Notes under the pieces: model-generated | Seen by the model: the letters and a program-made list of their open reading frames with translations, nothing else | The model's database searches: none | Told to the model about the DNA's origin: nothing | Program-made: the position numbers and the translations under genes | Shown here: positions 17,432 to 26,208 of the stretch, piece after piece | How positions within the stretch are numbered: position 1 is the first letter of the stretch | Layout of the letters: every line of letters begins with the position of its first letter | Source: Cohaesibacter intestini | Lineage (GTDB): Bacteria; Pseudomonadota; Alphaproteobacteria; Rhizobiales; Cohaesibacteraceae | Direction: 5' to 3' | Length of the DNA stretch: 64,000 nt | NCBI RefSeq assembly: GCF_003324485.1 | Contig: NZ_QODK01000002.1 | Location: 682,001 to 746,000, forward strand

Positions 17432-18193
17432 ATGATAGTTGGTAGACAAACATCATGCCGGACAGAAAAGGCATGCAGGTCTGATATGGATATGATTGTC
17501 GATACCAAGGATAAAGAGCAGATCTCGAATTCGGGGCACGGAACGATCTTGAAAAAGAATATCAACCAGGAAAATCTGCATACCTTCCCCGGTGCTGAGC
17601 GCAGAGAAGATTGGGCCTTGTGCGAACGACCCAGCCGGGAAGAAGCAGAAGCCGCTGTGCGCACCCTGATCCGCTGGATTGGTGACAATCCGGATCGTGA
17701 AGGGTTGACAGATACCCCGGCCCGGGTGGTCAAGGCCTATGAGGACCTGTATAGCGGCTATCGCCTCGATCCTGCTGCCCCTTTGGCGCGGGTTTTTGAA
17801 GAGGTCAATGGTTATCAAGACATGGTGCTGCTGCGCGATGTGGAATTCTCTTCCGCGTGCGAACATCACATGGTGCCTTTCGTCGGCAAGGCGCATGTCG
17901 CCTATTATCCGCGCAATGGCGTCGTTGGCCTGTCCAAGCTGGCCCGTGTGATTGACAGCTTTGCCCGCCGTCTCCAAACGCAGGAAAACTTGACCGCTCA
18001 GATCTTCGATACGATCCAGACAACGCTCAATCCGCTGGGCATCGCCTTGATGATCGAGGCGGAGCATATGTGCATGTCGATGCGTGGCGTCCAGAAGAAA
18101 GGCGTCTCTACAGTCACCACCCGCTTTACCGGCGTGTTCGAGGAAGACATTGCAAAACAGAACCGGTTTATGAAACTGGTGACCGATCGTTAG
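17432..18193 (+). CDS. folE: GTP cyclohydrolase I
   Basis: Converts GTP to 7,8-dihydroneopterin triphosphate, the first step to folate. The zinc ligands of the type IA enzyme are present: Cys and His in [10 protein letters not shown] and Cys in EHMCMSMRG, followed by [15 protein letters not shown]. It has 253 residues from the first ATG, about 45 more than typical; the extra N-terminus is polar, and a later ATG at 17486 could be the real start. A terminator follows at 18224. The upstream Zur-like palindrome is unexpected, because Zur usually controls the zinc-independent FolE2. Confidence 0.95.
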   Translation: MIVGRQTSCRTEKACRSDMDMIVDTKDKEQISNSGHGTILKKNINQENLHTFPGAERREDWALCERPSREEAEAAVRTLIRWIGDNPDREGLTDTPARVVKAYEDLYSGYRLDPAAPLARVFEEVNGYQDMVLLRDVEFSSACEHHMVPFVGKAHVAYYPRNGVVGLSKLARVIDSFARRLQTQENLTAQIFDTIQTTLNPLGIALMIEAEHMCMSMRGVQKKGVSTVTTRFTGVFEEDIAKQNRFMKLVTDR

Positions 18194-18223
18194 AGACCCC
18201 TCTGCCAGTATCGTTCCACGACC

Positions 18224-18252
18224 AAAAGGGGCCGCATCGCCCCTTTTCTTTT
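18224..18252 (+). terminator. Rho-independent terminator of folE
   Basis: A 9-bp stem AAAAGGGGC / GCCCCTTTT with loop CGCATC is followed by CTTTT, 30 nt after the folE stop. Confidence 0.85.
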
Positions 18253-18327
18253 GCCCGAATTTTGCGTAGGCCAGATCAGACAAGACCAGACCGGACCGGA
18301 CCGAACCATCAAACAGGAAGCGTTTCC

Positions 18328-18777
18328 ATGTGCCAGCCATTTTCATCCCAACAAGGCAAAGACAAGCAACAGATCGAACTGGGCCATGACTTTCTGCCAA
18401 AGTTTGACAAGGACGGCCTGATTGCCTGCATTGTGACCGATGCCGACAGCGGCGACGTGGTAATGTTCGCCTACATGAACGCCCAAAGCCTGCACCTGAC
18501 TCTGGAAACAGCCGAGGCCCATTACTGGAGCCGATCTCGTCAGGAGCTTTGGCACAAGGGCGCGACCAGCGGCAACGTGCAGGACGTGATCGAACTCAGA
18601 ACCGACTGTGATCAGGATGCCATCTGGATCAAGGTCCGCACCCGCGGCGCCACTGCCAATTGCCATCAAGGATACAAATCCTGCTTCTATCGCGCAGCCA
18701 GCCTCGAAAATGGCAAATCCAGCCTCACATTCCGTGAAGAAAAGCCGCTTTTCGACCCTGAAAAAGTCTATAAATGA
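18328..18777 (+). CDS. hisI: Phosphoribosyl-AMP cyclohydrolase
   Basis: Third step of histidine synthesis, opening the adenine ring of PR-AMP. The start at 18328 (MCQPFSSQQ) has an AGGAA site; the longer upstream frame is a read-in from the folE region. The 149 residues contain the family signature: MFAYMNAQSLHLTLETAEAHYWSRSRQELWHKG, then the Mg/Zn site region LRTDCDQDAIWIKV and the cysteines of ANCHQGYKSCFYR. No hisE is fused or adjacent. A (GACCG)-type pentanucleotide repeat lies just upstream, at 18276-18306. Confidence 0.95.
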   Translation: MCQPFSSQQGKDKQQIELGHDFLPKFDKDGLIACIVTDADSGDVVMFAYMNAQSLHLTLETAEAHYWSRSRQELWHKGATSGNVQDVIELRTDCDQDAIWIKVRTRGATANCHQGYKSCFYRAASLENGKSSLTFREEKPLFDPEKVYK

Positions 18778-18904
18778 CGCAGGGGATTCCTGATTTTCAC
18801 ACCGAATTCACGCCAAAATCACCGCAAATTGCCTGTTAACCTCCTTATTGTTAGTGGTTTCTTGAACCCCTCCTTCTTAAAATACCTCTCAGGAGGGCAC
18901 GCCC

Positions 18905-19903
18905 ATGCTGGCACAAGTGCTGGACATATTTGGCCGCAACGGCTCTGACTTGCAGGAACAGGACGTCGATCCTGCGTCCCCAAGACTATTTGCAGCACCG
19001 CTTGGCTTGGCACTGGGCGGCGGCGCAGCCAAAGGCTGGTCGCATATTGGCGTCCTGCGTGCTTTGGAAGAAGCCGGTATCCGGCCTGACATCATCGCAG
19101 GCACCTCGATTGGCGCAGTGGTTGGCGGCTGTTATCTGGCAGGCGAGCTGGATCGACTGGAAGAATTTGCCCGCAGCCTAACCAAGCGCCGCCTGCTCGG
19201 CCTGCTCGATGTATCCTTCTCGGGCAAAAGCCTCATCAGTGGCGCTCGCCTGACCAAACTGCTTCGCCGATATCTTGAGGACATCCAGATCGAGGATCTC
19301 GATCGCCCCTTTATGGCGGTTGCCACCGAATTGTCGACCGGCCACGAAATCTGGTTGCGCAAAGGCCATCTGGTCACTGCGATGCAGGCCTCCTATGCGC
19401 TTCCCGGCATATTCAATCCGGTCAATGTCAACGGCCGTCATCTGGTCGATGGCGCATTGGTCAATCCAGTGCCGGTTTCGCTGGCCCGTGCCATGGGAGC
19501 CCGCGTTGTCATCGCGGTCAACCTCAGCTCGGACACATTCGGGCGCGGCACCATCATCCCGCATGCCCATGATGAAGATGACCGCATTCAACCCCATCCC
19601 GACAACGACCCCATCACCCCGGCAAGCGGTCCCTTGGGCAGCATTCGCAACCTGATCTATGGCCGTGAGGCAGACAGCCAGAGCATTTCCTCCATCATGT
19701 TCGACGCCTACACGATCATTCAGGATCGGATCAGCCGGTCCCGTCTGGCTGGAGACCCACCAGACCTGACGATCAATCCGCGCCTGCATGAGATCGGAAT
19801 GTTCGATTTTCAGCGCGCGGACGAGTCCATTCAGGCCGGCTATGACGCCGCCCAGCGCGCCATTCGCGAACTGTCCGATCTCTCCGATGACCTCAAGGCT
19901 TAG
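18905..19903 (+). CDS. Patatin-like phospholipase (RssA/NTE family)
   Basis: A 332-residue serine lipase/esterase candidate. The catalytic dyad and oxyanion elements are all present: GGGAAKG at 38-44, the nucleophile Ser68 in GTSIG, and Asp182 in DGALVNP. There is no signal peptide, so it is probably cytoplasmic or peripheral at the inner membrane. A strong AGGAGGG ribosome site precedes the ATG. The C-terminus after residue 215 is a lineage-specific extension. The substrate is not predictable. A hairpin terminator lies 34 nt after the stop. Confidence 0.92.
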   Translation: MLAQVLDIFGRNGSDLQEQDVDPASPRLFAAPLGLALGGGAAKGWSHIGVLRALEEAGIRPDIIAGTSIGAVVGGCYLAGELDRLEEFARSLTKRRLLGLLDVSFSGKSLISGARLTKLLRRYLEDIQIEDLDRPFMAVATELSTGHEIWLRKGHLVTAMQASYALPGIFNPVNVNGRHLVDGALVNPVPVSLARAMGARVVIAVNLSSDTFGRGTIIPHAHDEDDRIQPHPDNDPITPASGPLGSIRNLIYGREADSQSISSIMFDAYTIIQDRISRSRLAGDPPDLTINPRLHEIGMFDFQRADESIQAGYDAAQRAIRELSDLSDDLKA

Positions 19904-19936
19904 GAGCCTGGGAACAACGATAGGTAAGACAACAAA

Positions 19937-19962
19937 AAGGCAGGATCTCTCCTGCCTTCTCT
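19937..19962 (+). terminator. Hairpin terminator after the patatin gene
   Basis: An 8-bp AAGGCAGG / CCTGCCTT stem with loop ATCTCT is followed by T-rich CTCTTCTGT. It lies between the convergent patatin and CBS genes. Confidence 0.75.
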
Positions 19963-20041
19963 TCTGTCAGAATATTGCAGTCCCGACTCTAGGTTTGTGT
20001 CCCGGATCAGGGGGCTTGGCTTGGGGCCTTGAGCGCCTTGA

Positions 20042-20470
20042 TCAGGCGCTGGCAATATAGGCCCGCATTTCATCGGCCTCTTTTTCCGCTTCCAGAATAC
20101 GCTGCTTGACCACATCGCCGATCGACACAAGCCCGACAACCTTGCCTCCCTCCATCACCGGCATGTGACGAAAGCGTCCCGACGTCATGTGGGCCATGAC
20201 TGTGGCAATGGTGTCGCCTTCACGACAGGTCATGACTTTGTTGGTCATGTGGGCGCTTGCCGGATCAGCCAATATGCTGGCCCCATGGTCGCTCAACGCC
20301 CGCACGATATCGCGCTCGGACAGGATCCCCTGCAGGCTTTCCCCTTCCGAAATCAGGACGACGCCGATCTTTTCGTCACGCAACAGTTTGACGATGTCAG
20401 ACAAGGGACAAGAAGGCGACTTTGAAAAAATGTCGCGCCCTTTCTGGTCAAGAATCTGTGAAATTGTCAT
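20042..20470 (-). CDS. CBS-domain pair protein
   Basis: A 142-residue soluble protein made of two CBS motifs: about residues 10-60 (LSDIVKLLRDEKIGVVLISEG...GILSERDIVRAL) and 75-130 (VMTCREGDTIATVMAHMTSGRFRHMPVMEGGKVVGLVSIGDVV). Such stand-alone pairs bind adenosyl nucleotides and act as regulators. The start at 20470 (MTISQILDQ) has GAGGGGAAAG immediately before it; a start five codons earlier is less likely. The gene stands alone, convergent with the patatin gene, and its target is unknown. Confidence 0.9.
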   Translation of the reverse strand: MTISQILDQKGRDIFSKSPSCPLSDIVKLLRDEKIGVVLISEGESLQGILSERDIVRALSDHGASILADPASAHMTNKVMTCREGDTIATVMAHMTSGRFRHMPVMEGGKVVGLVSIGDVVKQRILEAEKEADEMRAYIASA

Positions 20471-20616
20471 GCTCTTTCCCCTCATGATATGGCATCTGCC
20501 CCGCTGCGAGCCTGAGGCTTCTATGCGGGATCTGGTTGTGTGTTTTTGAAAGTCTGCGACGAAATGCGCCAGAAGGCAAGCGTCTGGATGAAATTGAGTT
20601 ATTACAAGCGCGTGAG

Positions 20617-20650
20617 CAAAAGAAAAGCGAGGATCGAACTCGATCCTCGC
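20617..20650 (-). terminator. Terminator of the rhomboid gene
   Basis: An 11-bp perfect stem (20627-20637 with 20640-20650, GCGAGGATCGA type) with a minimal loop is followed on the minus strand by TTTTCTTTT. It lies 35 nt after the rhomboid stop. Confidence 0.88.
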
Positions 20651-20684
20651 CGCTATGTTCCAATCCGTCAGATTGCCGCCAAAC

Positions 20685-21482
20685 CTACTTGATCACCTTG
20701 AGATGATCAGGTTGTTTCTTGGGCGGATCTTTTTTCGGTCTTTTGGGTGGGCGTGAAAAGGGATCGAGATACGGGAATACCAGCAAACCGGACACAAAGC
20801 CCCCAAGATGGGCCTCCCAGGCAACCTGTCCGCCCCCACCCATCAGGCCAAAGACCAGATTGAGCACCAGCCAGATACCAAGGAACATCATGGCCTGCTG
20901 ATTGTGGCGCAGCTGTTTCAGCGTCAGACACGGCGAAGTGTGCCGGGATTGCAAGGCAGCAAAACCACCATAACCACGATTAAAGGCAAACCGCGCGGAC
21001 GCTGCCATCGCACCAGACAGGACGGCCGACACGCCGACCAGCGGCGACGAACTACCTATATGCAGCACCAGATGCACCAAAGCGCCCGCAGCCGCAGTAA
21101 TGATAAAGAAGAGCGCAAAATTGACCGTGCCGATGCGCCGCAACACCACCGTTGCAAAAGCCGCCATCCAGACCAGATTGAGAATCAAGTGCATCCAGCT
21201 GCCATGCAGAAAGGCATAGGTCACGAAGGTCCAGATGTCCCCCGGGAACCCGCCGGGAAAATCGAAGGCCTGTCCTGCCTCGCTGTAGCGGATCGGCAAA
21301 AATGAAAAGCCCAGCAACAAGTCCTGTCGCAACGCCGGGGAGAGTACGAAATCCTGCAGGCCATGCAGCACAATCATGATCGCGCCCAACACCATGATCG
21401 GCATTGGCAGGTTGAACATCGGTTCGCGCGGTGGCGGCATGCCATTGGGCATATGCCAATTGCCTCTTGGATTGAGTGCCAT
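20685..21482 (-). CDS. Rhomboid family intramembrane serine protease
   Basis: A 265-residue inner-membrane protein with about six membrane segments. The active site is recognisable: HGSWMHLILN (His93, His98, Asn102), nucleophile Ser152 in LVGVSAVLSG and His225 in AHLGGFVSG. A Pro-rich cytoplasmic N-terminus (MPNGMPPPREP) and a basic Lys/Pro-rich C-terminal tail frame the core. The ribosome site AAGGAAAG is good. Rhomboids cleave membrane segments of substrate proteins. No substrate is evident nearby. Its terminator is at 20617-20650. Confidence 0.93.
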   Translation of the reverse strand: MALNPRGNWHMPNGMPPPREPMFNLPMPIMVLGAIMIVLHGLQDFVLSPALRQDLLLGFSFLPIRYSEAGQAFDFPGGFPGDIWTFVTYAFLHGSWMHLILNLVWMAAFATVVLRRIGTVNFALFFIITAAAGALVHLVLHIGSSSPLVGVSAVLSGAMAASARFAFNRGYGGFAALQSRHTSPCLTLKQLRHNQQAMMFLGIWLVLNLVFGLMGGGGQVAWEAHLGGFVSGLLVFPYLDPFSRPPKRPKKDPPKKQPDHLKVIK

Positions 21483-21993
21483 GGTCTTTCCTTGTCTTCA
21501 GCAGCCCGGATCTGATCGCGCCGGGTCCGTCTCACATCATGCTTTTTGGCATTTGGGGTGCCGTTCCAACTTATCAAGCAGGAACTGGACCAACCCTGCC
21601 CTGTTCAGGTTTCAGGGACCAAGATTAGACAGAAAAGCGTTAACAGCGTGGCAAAGGCAAAAAGAAAGCCACCCGCCGGTCTCTCTGGACCAATCCGGAT
21701 GGCTTGACGCCTCCTGAACTCCGTCAGGAAAGTTTGAAGAGCCGCGATGCGAAGACTGATAGGAGTCCGTCATACGCATCGTGGAAGCTGTTAAGATCTT
21801 GTTTACACTCCCTGCCAAGGGCGCGCAAGCGCAAGTCTTTATTAACCTTAATTGCCAAGGCAAAGTCTTGGACGCTGCGCCGCGCCACTTGGCACGCCCT
21901 CTGCTTGGTAAGCGTTAATGACAAACAACGAAGCAGAGTCTGTATCAGCTTGAGACAAACCTGATCCCGACCCGCCCCAAAAAGAGAAACAAG
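21483..21993. other. Intergenic region between rhomboid and PAS genes
   Basis: In this 511-nt divergent gap I see no convincing coding frame on either strand. It has several TTAA-containing stretches near 21840-21920 (for example ATTAACCTTAATT), but none has CtrA spacing. It should contain both divergent promoters. Confidence 0.5.
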
Positions 21994-22680
21994 ATGAAAC
22001 ATCAGGTAACGCGTGATCTCTTCACCTATTGGGACAGCCTGCGAGGCGGCAGGCCAGCACCGGAGCGTAGCGACATCGACCCGGCCGAAATCCATCAGAT
22101 TCTTGGTGACACATTCATTCTGGAATATGAGAATGAGGACCAGCTAACCTTCCGTCTGGCCGGTACCCGGCTATGCGGTTCCTTCTGTCGAGAGCTCAAG
22201 GGGCGGAGTTTTCTCGACATCTGGAGCCAGGAAGACATTGCCAGCGTCAGATTGCTACTGACCGCCGTGGCGGAAGACGAGGCCGCTGCTGTGATCGGCT
22301 TTGAGGGCAAGACAGAGCGCGACCAGACCCTCAACTTTGAAACAATCCTGCTGCCATTGCGTCATTTTGGCCAGACAAAGAGTCGCATTCTGGGCGCAGC
22401 AAGCCCGGTCGAGATGCCATACTGGGTTGGAATCTGGCCATTGACCGAGCTGAGCATTTCGTCCATGCGCCTGATCTGGCCCGATGAACGCCCTGCTTTC
22501 ATGCGCCACTCACAAAAGGACTCCGCTCCCAAAGGGCGTCACGGCATTGCCCCTTCCACCCTTGCCATTCCGAACCCGGTGGCTGGCCGCCCGATGTCCC
22601 GACCCAATACCCGGTCAGCAGTACAGTCCGAACAGCGCTTTGGTCATCTTCGGGTCATTGAAGGGGGACGCAGCGAATAA
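21994..22680 (+). CDS. PAS-domain protein (PAS_5 family)
   Basis: A 228-residue protein whose first 150 residues match the alphaproteobacterial PAS_5 pattern: LFTYWDSLRGGRPAPERSDIDPAEIHQILGDTFILEYENEDQLTFRLAGTRLCGSFCRELKGRSFLDIW. This is normally a stand-alone sensory or ligand-binding fold. The C-terminal 60 residues are polar and probably unstructured. No kinase, GGDEF or EAL domain is attached. The tandem-PilZ gene follows 208 nt later on the same strand, consistent with a signalling context. The ligand is unknown. Confidence 0.82.
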   Translation: MKHQVTRDLFTYWDSLRGGRPAPERSDIDPAEIHQILGDTFILEYENEDQLTFRLAGTRLCGSFCRELKGRSFLDIWSQEDIASVRLLLTAVAEDEAAAVIGFEGKTERDQTLNFETILLPLRHFGQTKSRILGAASPVEMPYWVGIWPLTELSISSMRLIWPDERPAFMRHSQKDSAPKGRHGIAPSTLAIPNPVAGRPMSRPNTRSAVQSEQRFGHLRVIEGGRSE

Positions 22681-22799
22681 TTTTTGAAAGTTAACGCCGC
22701 AAACCACGGAATTTCACAGCACAGAAAGGGGCTCAACACACGGATTGTTGGTCCCTTTTTTCTTTGCCTGCACAAATTGCAACGGATTACCAATCGGTA

Positions 22800-22813
22800 C
22801 GGGAAGACTAGGG
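22800..22813 (+). promoter_or_regulatory. Recurrent CGGGAAGACTAGGG element
   Basis: This 14-mer is identical to 12262-12275. Shorter relatives (AAGACTAGG, TAGACTGGG, GGACTAGG) occur at 30173-30181 before the zinc-finger gene, near 5188 before the receiver gene, and again at about 22834. A promoter or regulator site is possible. Confidence 0.35.
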
Positions 22814-22888
22814 CTTTGTTAACTATAACCGGACTAGGATGGCTCTAGTACGTCCATGTTGTTTGTTTATGGCGAGAAAGCAGTCTTG

Positions 22889-23497
22889 ATGTCGGCAATT
22901 CTCCAAAAATCTACCTTGCCTCGAGTGATCGAGCGCCGTCGCCACCAGCGTGTTAAGGTGAACCTGCTTGGCCGCTTTATGCTGGAGAACAAGACGGAAT
23001 ATCCCTGCCAGGTGATCAATATGTCCCCTGGTGGCGTTGCGCTGATCACCCCGATCCGTGGGGAAATCGGTGAACGGGTGATTGCTTATATCGACCATAT
23101 TGGTCGGATCGAGGGGAAAATTGTACGCAAGATCGAAGGTGGTTTCGCAATCACCATCGACGCCACGTCGCGCAAACGCGACAAACTCGCCTCACAATTG
23201 ACCTGGCTGGCCAATCGACACATTCTTGATCTACCAGAAGACCGCCGTCACGAACGTCGCACACCAAAGACACCCATTACGAAACTGATCACCGAGGACG
23301 GCGAAGAGCATATCTGTCGCGTTCTCGACCTGTCTCTGTCTGGTGCGGCCATCAAGACCAAGGTCCGCCCCCCTCTTGGCAAGCCAGTCAAGATCGGCAA
23401 GATCCGTGCCCGCGTGGTGCGCCACCTTGACGACGGGCTGGCGGTTGAATTTGCCGCTGTTCAGGACAGCAAGAATATCGACGACAATCTGCGTTGA
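22889..23497 (+). CDS. Tandem PilZ-domain protein
   Basis: A 202-residue protein with two PilZ-like units. The first has RRRHQRVKV...CQVINMSPGGVALIT; the second has RRHERRTPK...CRVLDLSLSGAAIKT. Both keep the c-di-GMP signature pair RxxxR and (D/N)xSxxG, so each may bind c-di-GMP. There is no membrane segment or other output domain. A start at 22889 (MSAILQKST) is preferred over the earlier 22856. PilZ proteins usually control motility, polysaccharide or cell-surface output. The target here is unknown. Confidence 0.85.
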   Translation: MSAILQKSTLPRVIERRRHQRVKVNLLGRFMLENKTEYPCQVINMSPGGVALITPIRGEIGERVIAYIDHIGRIEGKIVRKIEGGFAITIDATSRKRDKLASQLTWLANRHILDLPEDRRHERRTPKTPITKLITEDGEEHICRVLDLSLSGAAIKTKVRPPLGKPVKIGKIRARVVRHLDDGLAVEFAAVQDSKNIDDNLR

Positions 23498-24127
23498 ATG
23501 TCCCCAACTCCGATCAAAGACTGGCCATCGGTCCACTGACCGGTGACGGCATCCTTATGGCCAAGACTTGAAAGCATGCGACACGGGATCAGCCAGACAT
23601 ATTCTGCTTACCCAATGGCCAACCAGAAACTGCCCTTCACAGGCCGCTGAACACCAGCAGTGACATTCCCCATTCTTTTTTCGAAAAAATCAAAAAAAAT
23701 TTTGCGCTTTTCAGAGCTGAAATTCGGCGACCATTGCCCAATCTTCGCATCATCGAGAGCCTGAAGCGCTAAAAAGGCCGCCCCATTTTCGGAGCAGCGC
23801 TACGGTCGGCCTGTGTTCGTTTCCCTTCGACACCGCCAACGCCCTCCCGCCGCCAACATCCTAATCTCACCATAACATAATGAAATACTTTGCTTTTCTC
23901 CGATCTCTACAATTTTAGAAAAAGCTGCTTCAATTTTTCGCCTAAATAGGTGAAAAACAAGATTGAATTTTATTCGAAGTAAATTAAAAAATTATTTAAA
24001 GTAAAATCAAAATAAAATCCATTGCTACTCAATTTTTATATTTATTTTATTCAAATATAACAACTGAAGTTTCAAGTATATAAAAATGGATAATCTATAA
24101 ATCTCCCTACAACGACGGGAGATTACC
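23498..24127. other. Intergenic region ending in a strongly AT-rich island
   Basis: The gap is 630 nt without a gene. From about 23870 to 24110 the sequence becomes very AT-rich (runs such as AAATTAAAAAATTATTTAAA) in an otherwise GC-rich window. It directly precedes the BTLCP gene and likely carries its promoter; silencer binding (MucR/Ros or H-NS-like) is an inference. Confidence 0.55.
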
Positions 24128-24709
24128 ATGAAGAAAAGCATCTGGGGATTTGCATTTCTTAGCGTAGCCATCATCACTCTTACCATGCCTGTTCAGGCGG
24201 CTCGCTACTCACCATTCATGTCCATCAAGGGCAAAACCTCTGCGCCAATTGGCCATGTCAATTTCTGCCGATCGAATCCGGTGGAATGCAACAAAAAGTT
24301 CCGGGTGGACCGCGCTGTCAAGCTGTCGCAATCCAACTGGGCGCAGCTCATCAGCATCAACGGCCATGTCAATCAAACAGTGCGTCCGGTAACCGATAGT
24401 GAACAATATCGCGAAGAAGAACTATGGACCTATCCAGCCGGTGCCGGCGATTGTGAAGATTATGCGCTGTTGAAACGCCGCATGCTGATCAATGCAGGCT
24501 GGCCAGAAACCGCTCTTCTCATCACCGTGGTGAAAGAAGTCAATGGCAATGGTCATGCCGTGCTGACCGTACGCACCGACCGCGGCGATCTTATTCTAGA
24601 CAATCAGGATCCGCGCATCCTGCCATGGGACAAAACCCCATACCGCTATATCAAACGTCAGGCAGCTCTTCAGCCTTCTGCGTGGATCGCGATTGACGAT
24701 CCAAGATAA
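24128..24709 (+). CDS. Transglutaminase-like cysteine proteinase (BTLCP, C93 type)
   Basis: A 193-residue exported protein with signal peptide MKKSIWGFAFLSVAIITLTMPVQA. The catalytic triad of bacterial transglutaminase-like cysteine proteinases is visible: Cys109 in GDCEDYALLK, His143 in GNGHAVLTV and Asp158 in LILDNQ. Relatives include the periplasmic LapG protease of biofilm adhesin release, but no lapD-like or giant adhesin gene is in the window, so a LapG role is not claimed. The gene follows the AT-rich island and ends before a strong terminator. Confidence 0.9.
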   Translation: MKKSIWGFAFLSVAIITLTMPVQAARYSPFMSIKGKTSAPIGHVNFCRSNPVECNKKFRVDRAVKLSQSNWAQLISINGHVNQTVRPVTDSEQYREEELWTYPAGAGDCEDYALLKRRMLINAGWPETALLITVVKEVNGNGHAVLTVRTDRGDLILDNQDPRILPWDKTPYRYIKRQAALQPSAWIAIDDPR

Positions 24710-24806
24710 CCTTTCCTTGCGACAAGACAATCGCCTCAAGCAAGGAAGGACACCTCAAAGGAACCTGATCACAATCCCCATACCCGTCCAAACGATCAGG
24801 TTTTTT

Positions 24807-24841
24807 GGGCCAGCCGCCCCCACGGCTGGCCCCTTTTTTTG
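24807..24841 (+). terminator. Strong rho-independent terminator
   Basis: A 10-bp GC-rich stem GGGCCAGCCG / CGGCTGGCCC (24807-24816, 24823-24832) is followed by a run of eight T. It lies about 100 nt after the BTLCP stop. Confidence 0.92.
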
Positions 24842-24894
24842 TTTCGGGTCAAGGCAGGCCTTCTCGCGAGAAGCGAAACCGGCTCAGACTTGCC

Positions 24895-25422
24895 TCAGAG
24901 AGGCTTCAGATTCTTGGCGAAGGCTTTCCAGTTTGCCACATAACGGGCAGCCGACTCGGTCAGCTTGCTGATCGCTTCTTCATCTAGCACCCGCACCACC
25001 TTGCCCGGCGCACCCATCACAAGGGAATTGTCCGGAATGACCTTGTCCTCGGTGATCAGGCAATTGGCACCGATCAGGCAATTCTTGCCAATCTTGACGC
25101 GATTGAGGATGGTCGAGCCCATGCCGATCAGCGTGTTATCGCCGATGGTACAGCCATGCAGAATCACATTGTGACCAATCGTGCAGTCGGCACCAATTTC
25201 GACAGGGCAGCCGGGATCGGTGTGAAGGGTGCAATTTTCCTGCACATTGCTGCGCTCGCCAATGGTCAGTGGTTCATTGTCCCCACGCAACATTGCGCCA
25301 AACCAGACGCTGGCATCGCGCTTCATGATCACTTTGCCAATCAGATCTGCAGAAGGCGCCACCCAATAGGCTCCCTCTTCTGGCAGGTCTGGCTGAAATT
25401 CTCCCAACTGATACAGGGCCAC
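24895..25422 (-). CDS. Gamma-type carbonic anhydrase family protein
   Basis: A 175-residue left-handed beta-helix protein with hexapeptide repeats (IGADCTIGHNVILHGCTIGDNTLIGMGSTILNRVKIGKNCLIGANCLI). His residues of the metal site (LHTDPG, GHNVILHG) and the Arg/Asp/Gln segment (RGDNEPLTIGERSNVQENC) match the gamma-carbonic anhydrase/YrdA group. It starts with GTG at 25422. Enzymatic activity is not proven in this subgroup; many bind zinc without strong activity. It stands alone between the BTLCP terminator and a small membrane gene. Confidence 0.9.
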   Translation of the reverse strand: MALYQLGEFQPDLPEEGAYWVAPSADLIGKVIMKRDASVWFGAMLRGDNEPLTIGERSNVQENCTLHTDPGCPVEIGADCTIGHNVILHGCTIGDNTLIGMGSTILNRVKIGKNCLIGANCLITEDKVIPDNSLVMGAPGKVVRVLDEEAISKLTESAARYVANWKAFAKNLKPL

Positions 25423-25553
25423 GATAGTCGCCTTTCATTTCTAGAGCTTTGAAGTCATTACCAATCAGGATACAGACTTCTCCGCATCATCGAAACCACG
25501 CTCTTTGGGCAAGCCGGCACATGCGCACAAGACGATGGCCGCACCATCCCCCG

Positions 25554-25895
25554 TCAGCTTATGACCCAGGCGGCCCCAAGAAAGGTGTTCATCAGCAACA
25601 CACCCGAACAGGCGCTCCAGATACCGGCAATGGCCGAAGAGCCGAACAACCAGCCAATCGGCCGGTTTTCCAGCCGTCGTCCTCGCAAGGCATTGCGCAT
25701 GATGATGAACGGTCCGGCAAAGGTACACATAACGACCGACGACAACACACCGGGAAAACTGCGCGCGGACACCCGGAAACCAGCCGGGCGCTGGGCAATC
25801 ATTTGATAGAGCGTGGAGAGAATGCCAGCACAAACGAATCCGACACATGTCACATAGACCAACGCAAACACTTCCAGTCCACCGACAGTACTCAT
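25554..25895 (-). CDS. Small integral membrane protein (DUF6949-like)
   Basis: A 113-residue protein with three or four hydrophobic segments: GLEVFALVYVTCVGFVCAGIL, PGVLSSVVMCTFAGPFIIM, and a C-terminal pair GWLFGSSAIAGIWSACSGVLLM. The loop RNALRGRRLENRPIGW is basic. A start at 25895 with GAGGA is better than the longer upstream frame. It recalls a short Hyphomicrobiales family of unknown function (DUF6949, from memory). No enzyme motif is visible. Confidence 0.7.
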   Translation of the reverse strand: MSTVGGLEVFALVYVTCVGFVCAGILSTLYQMIAQRPAGFRVSARSFPGVLSSVVMCTFAGPFIIMRNALRGRRLENRPIGWLFGSSAIAGIWSACSGVLLMNTFLGAAWVIS

Positions 25896-26208
25896 GACCC
25901 AAATCCTCACTGGGTCTTGGCGGCATCCCAAACAGCTGCATGCTCCCGACCCTTTTTGAAACAGTTTCAGGCGACAAATGGCGGAAAACAGCCCCTCGCC
26001 CTTCAAATCGAACCATCCCGTGTCATGCTGGGACAGCCGATCTGTTATTGAGCAAGGCGGTGCAAAGGACGTGCCGCAGCTCAGACGATAGCTGTACACA
26101 TGGCAGATTGATGGGGCGATTGGGTAAAGGTATGCTCGCGGACAGGGCATGCGTGATTCACCCACGCCTGCACCGCCTCTCAGCAGATCAATGGCAAAAA
26201 GGTAACAA

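Noticed and set aside
18276-18306. A GACCG pentanucleotide repeat as a phase-variation tract for hisI
   Set aside because: Only about four imperfect units, lying upstream of a well-supported hisI start; too short to claim switching.
24128-24709. A LapG/LapD adhesin-release system
   Set aside because: The proteinase fold fits, but no LapD-like receptor or giant adhesin gene is in the window, so only the family is called.
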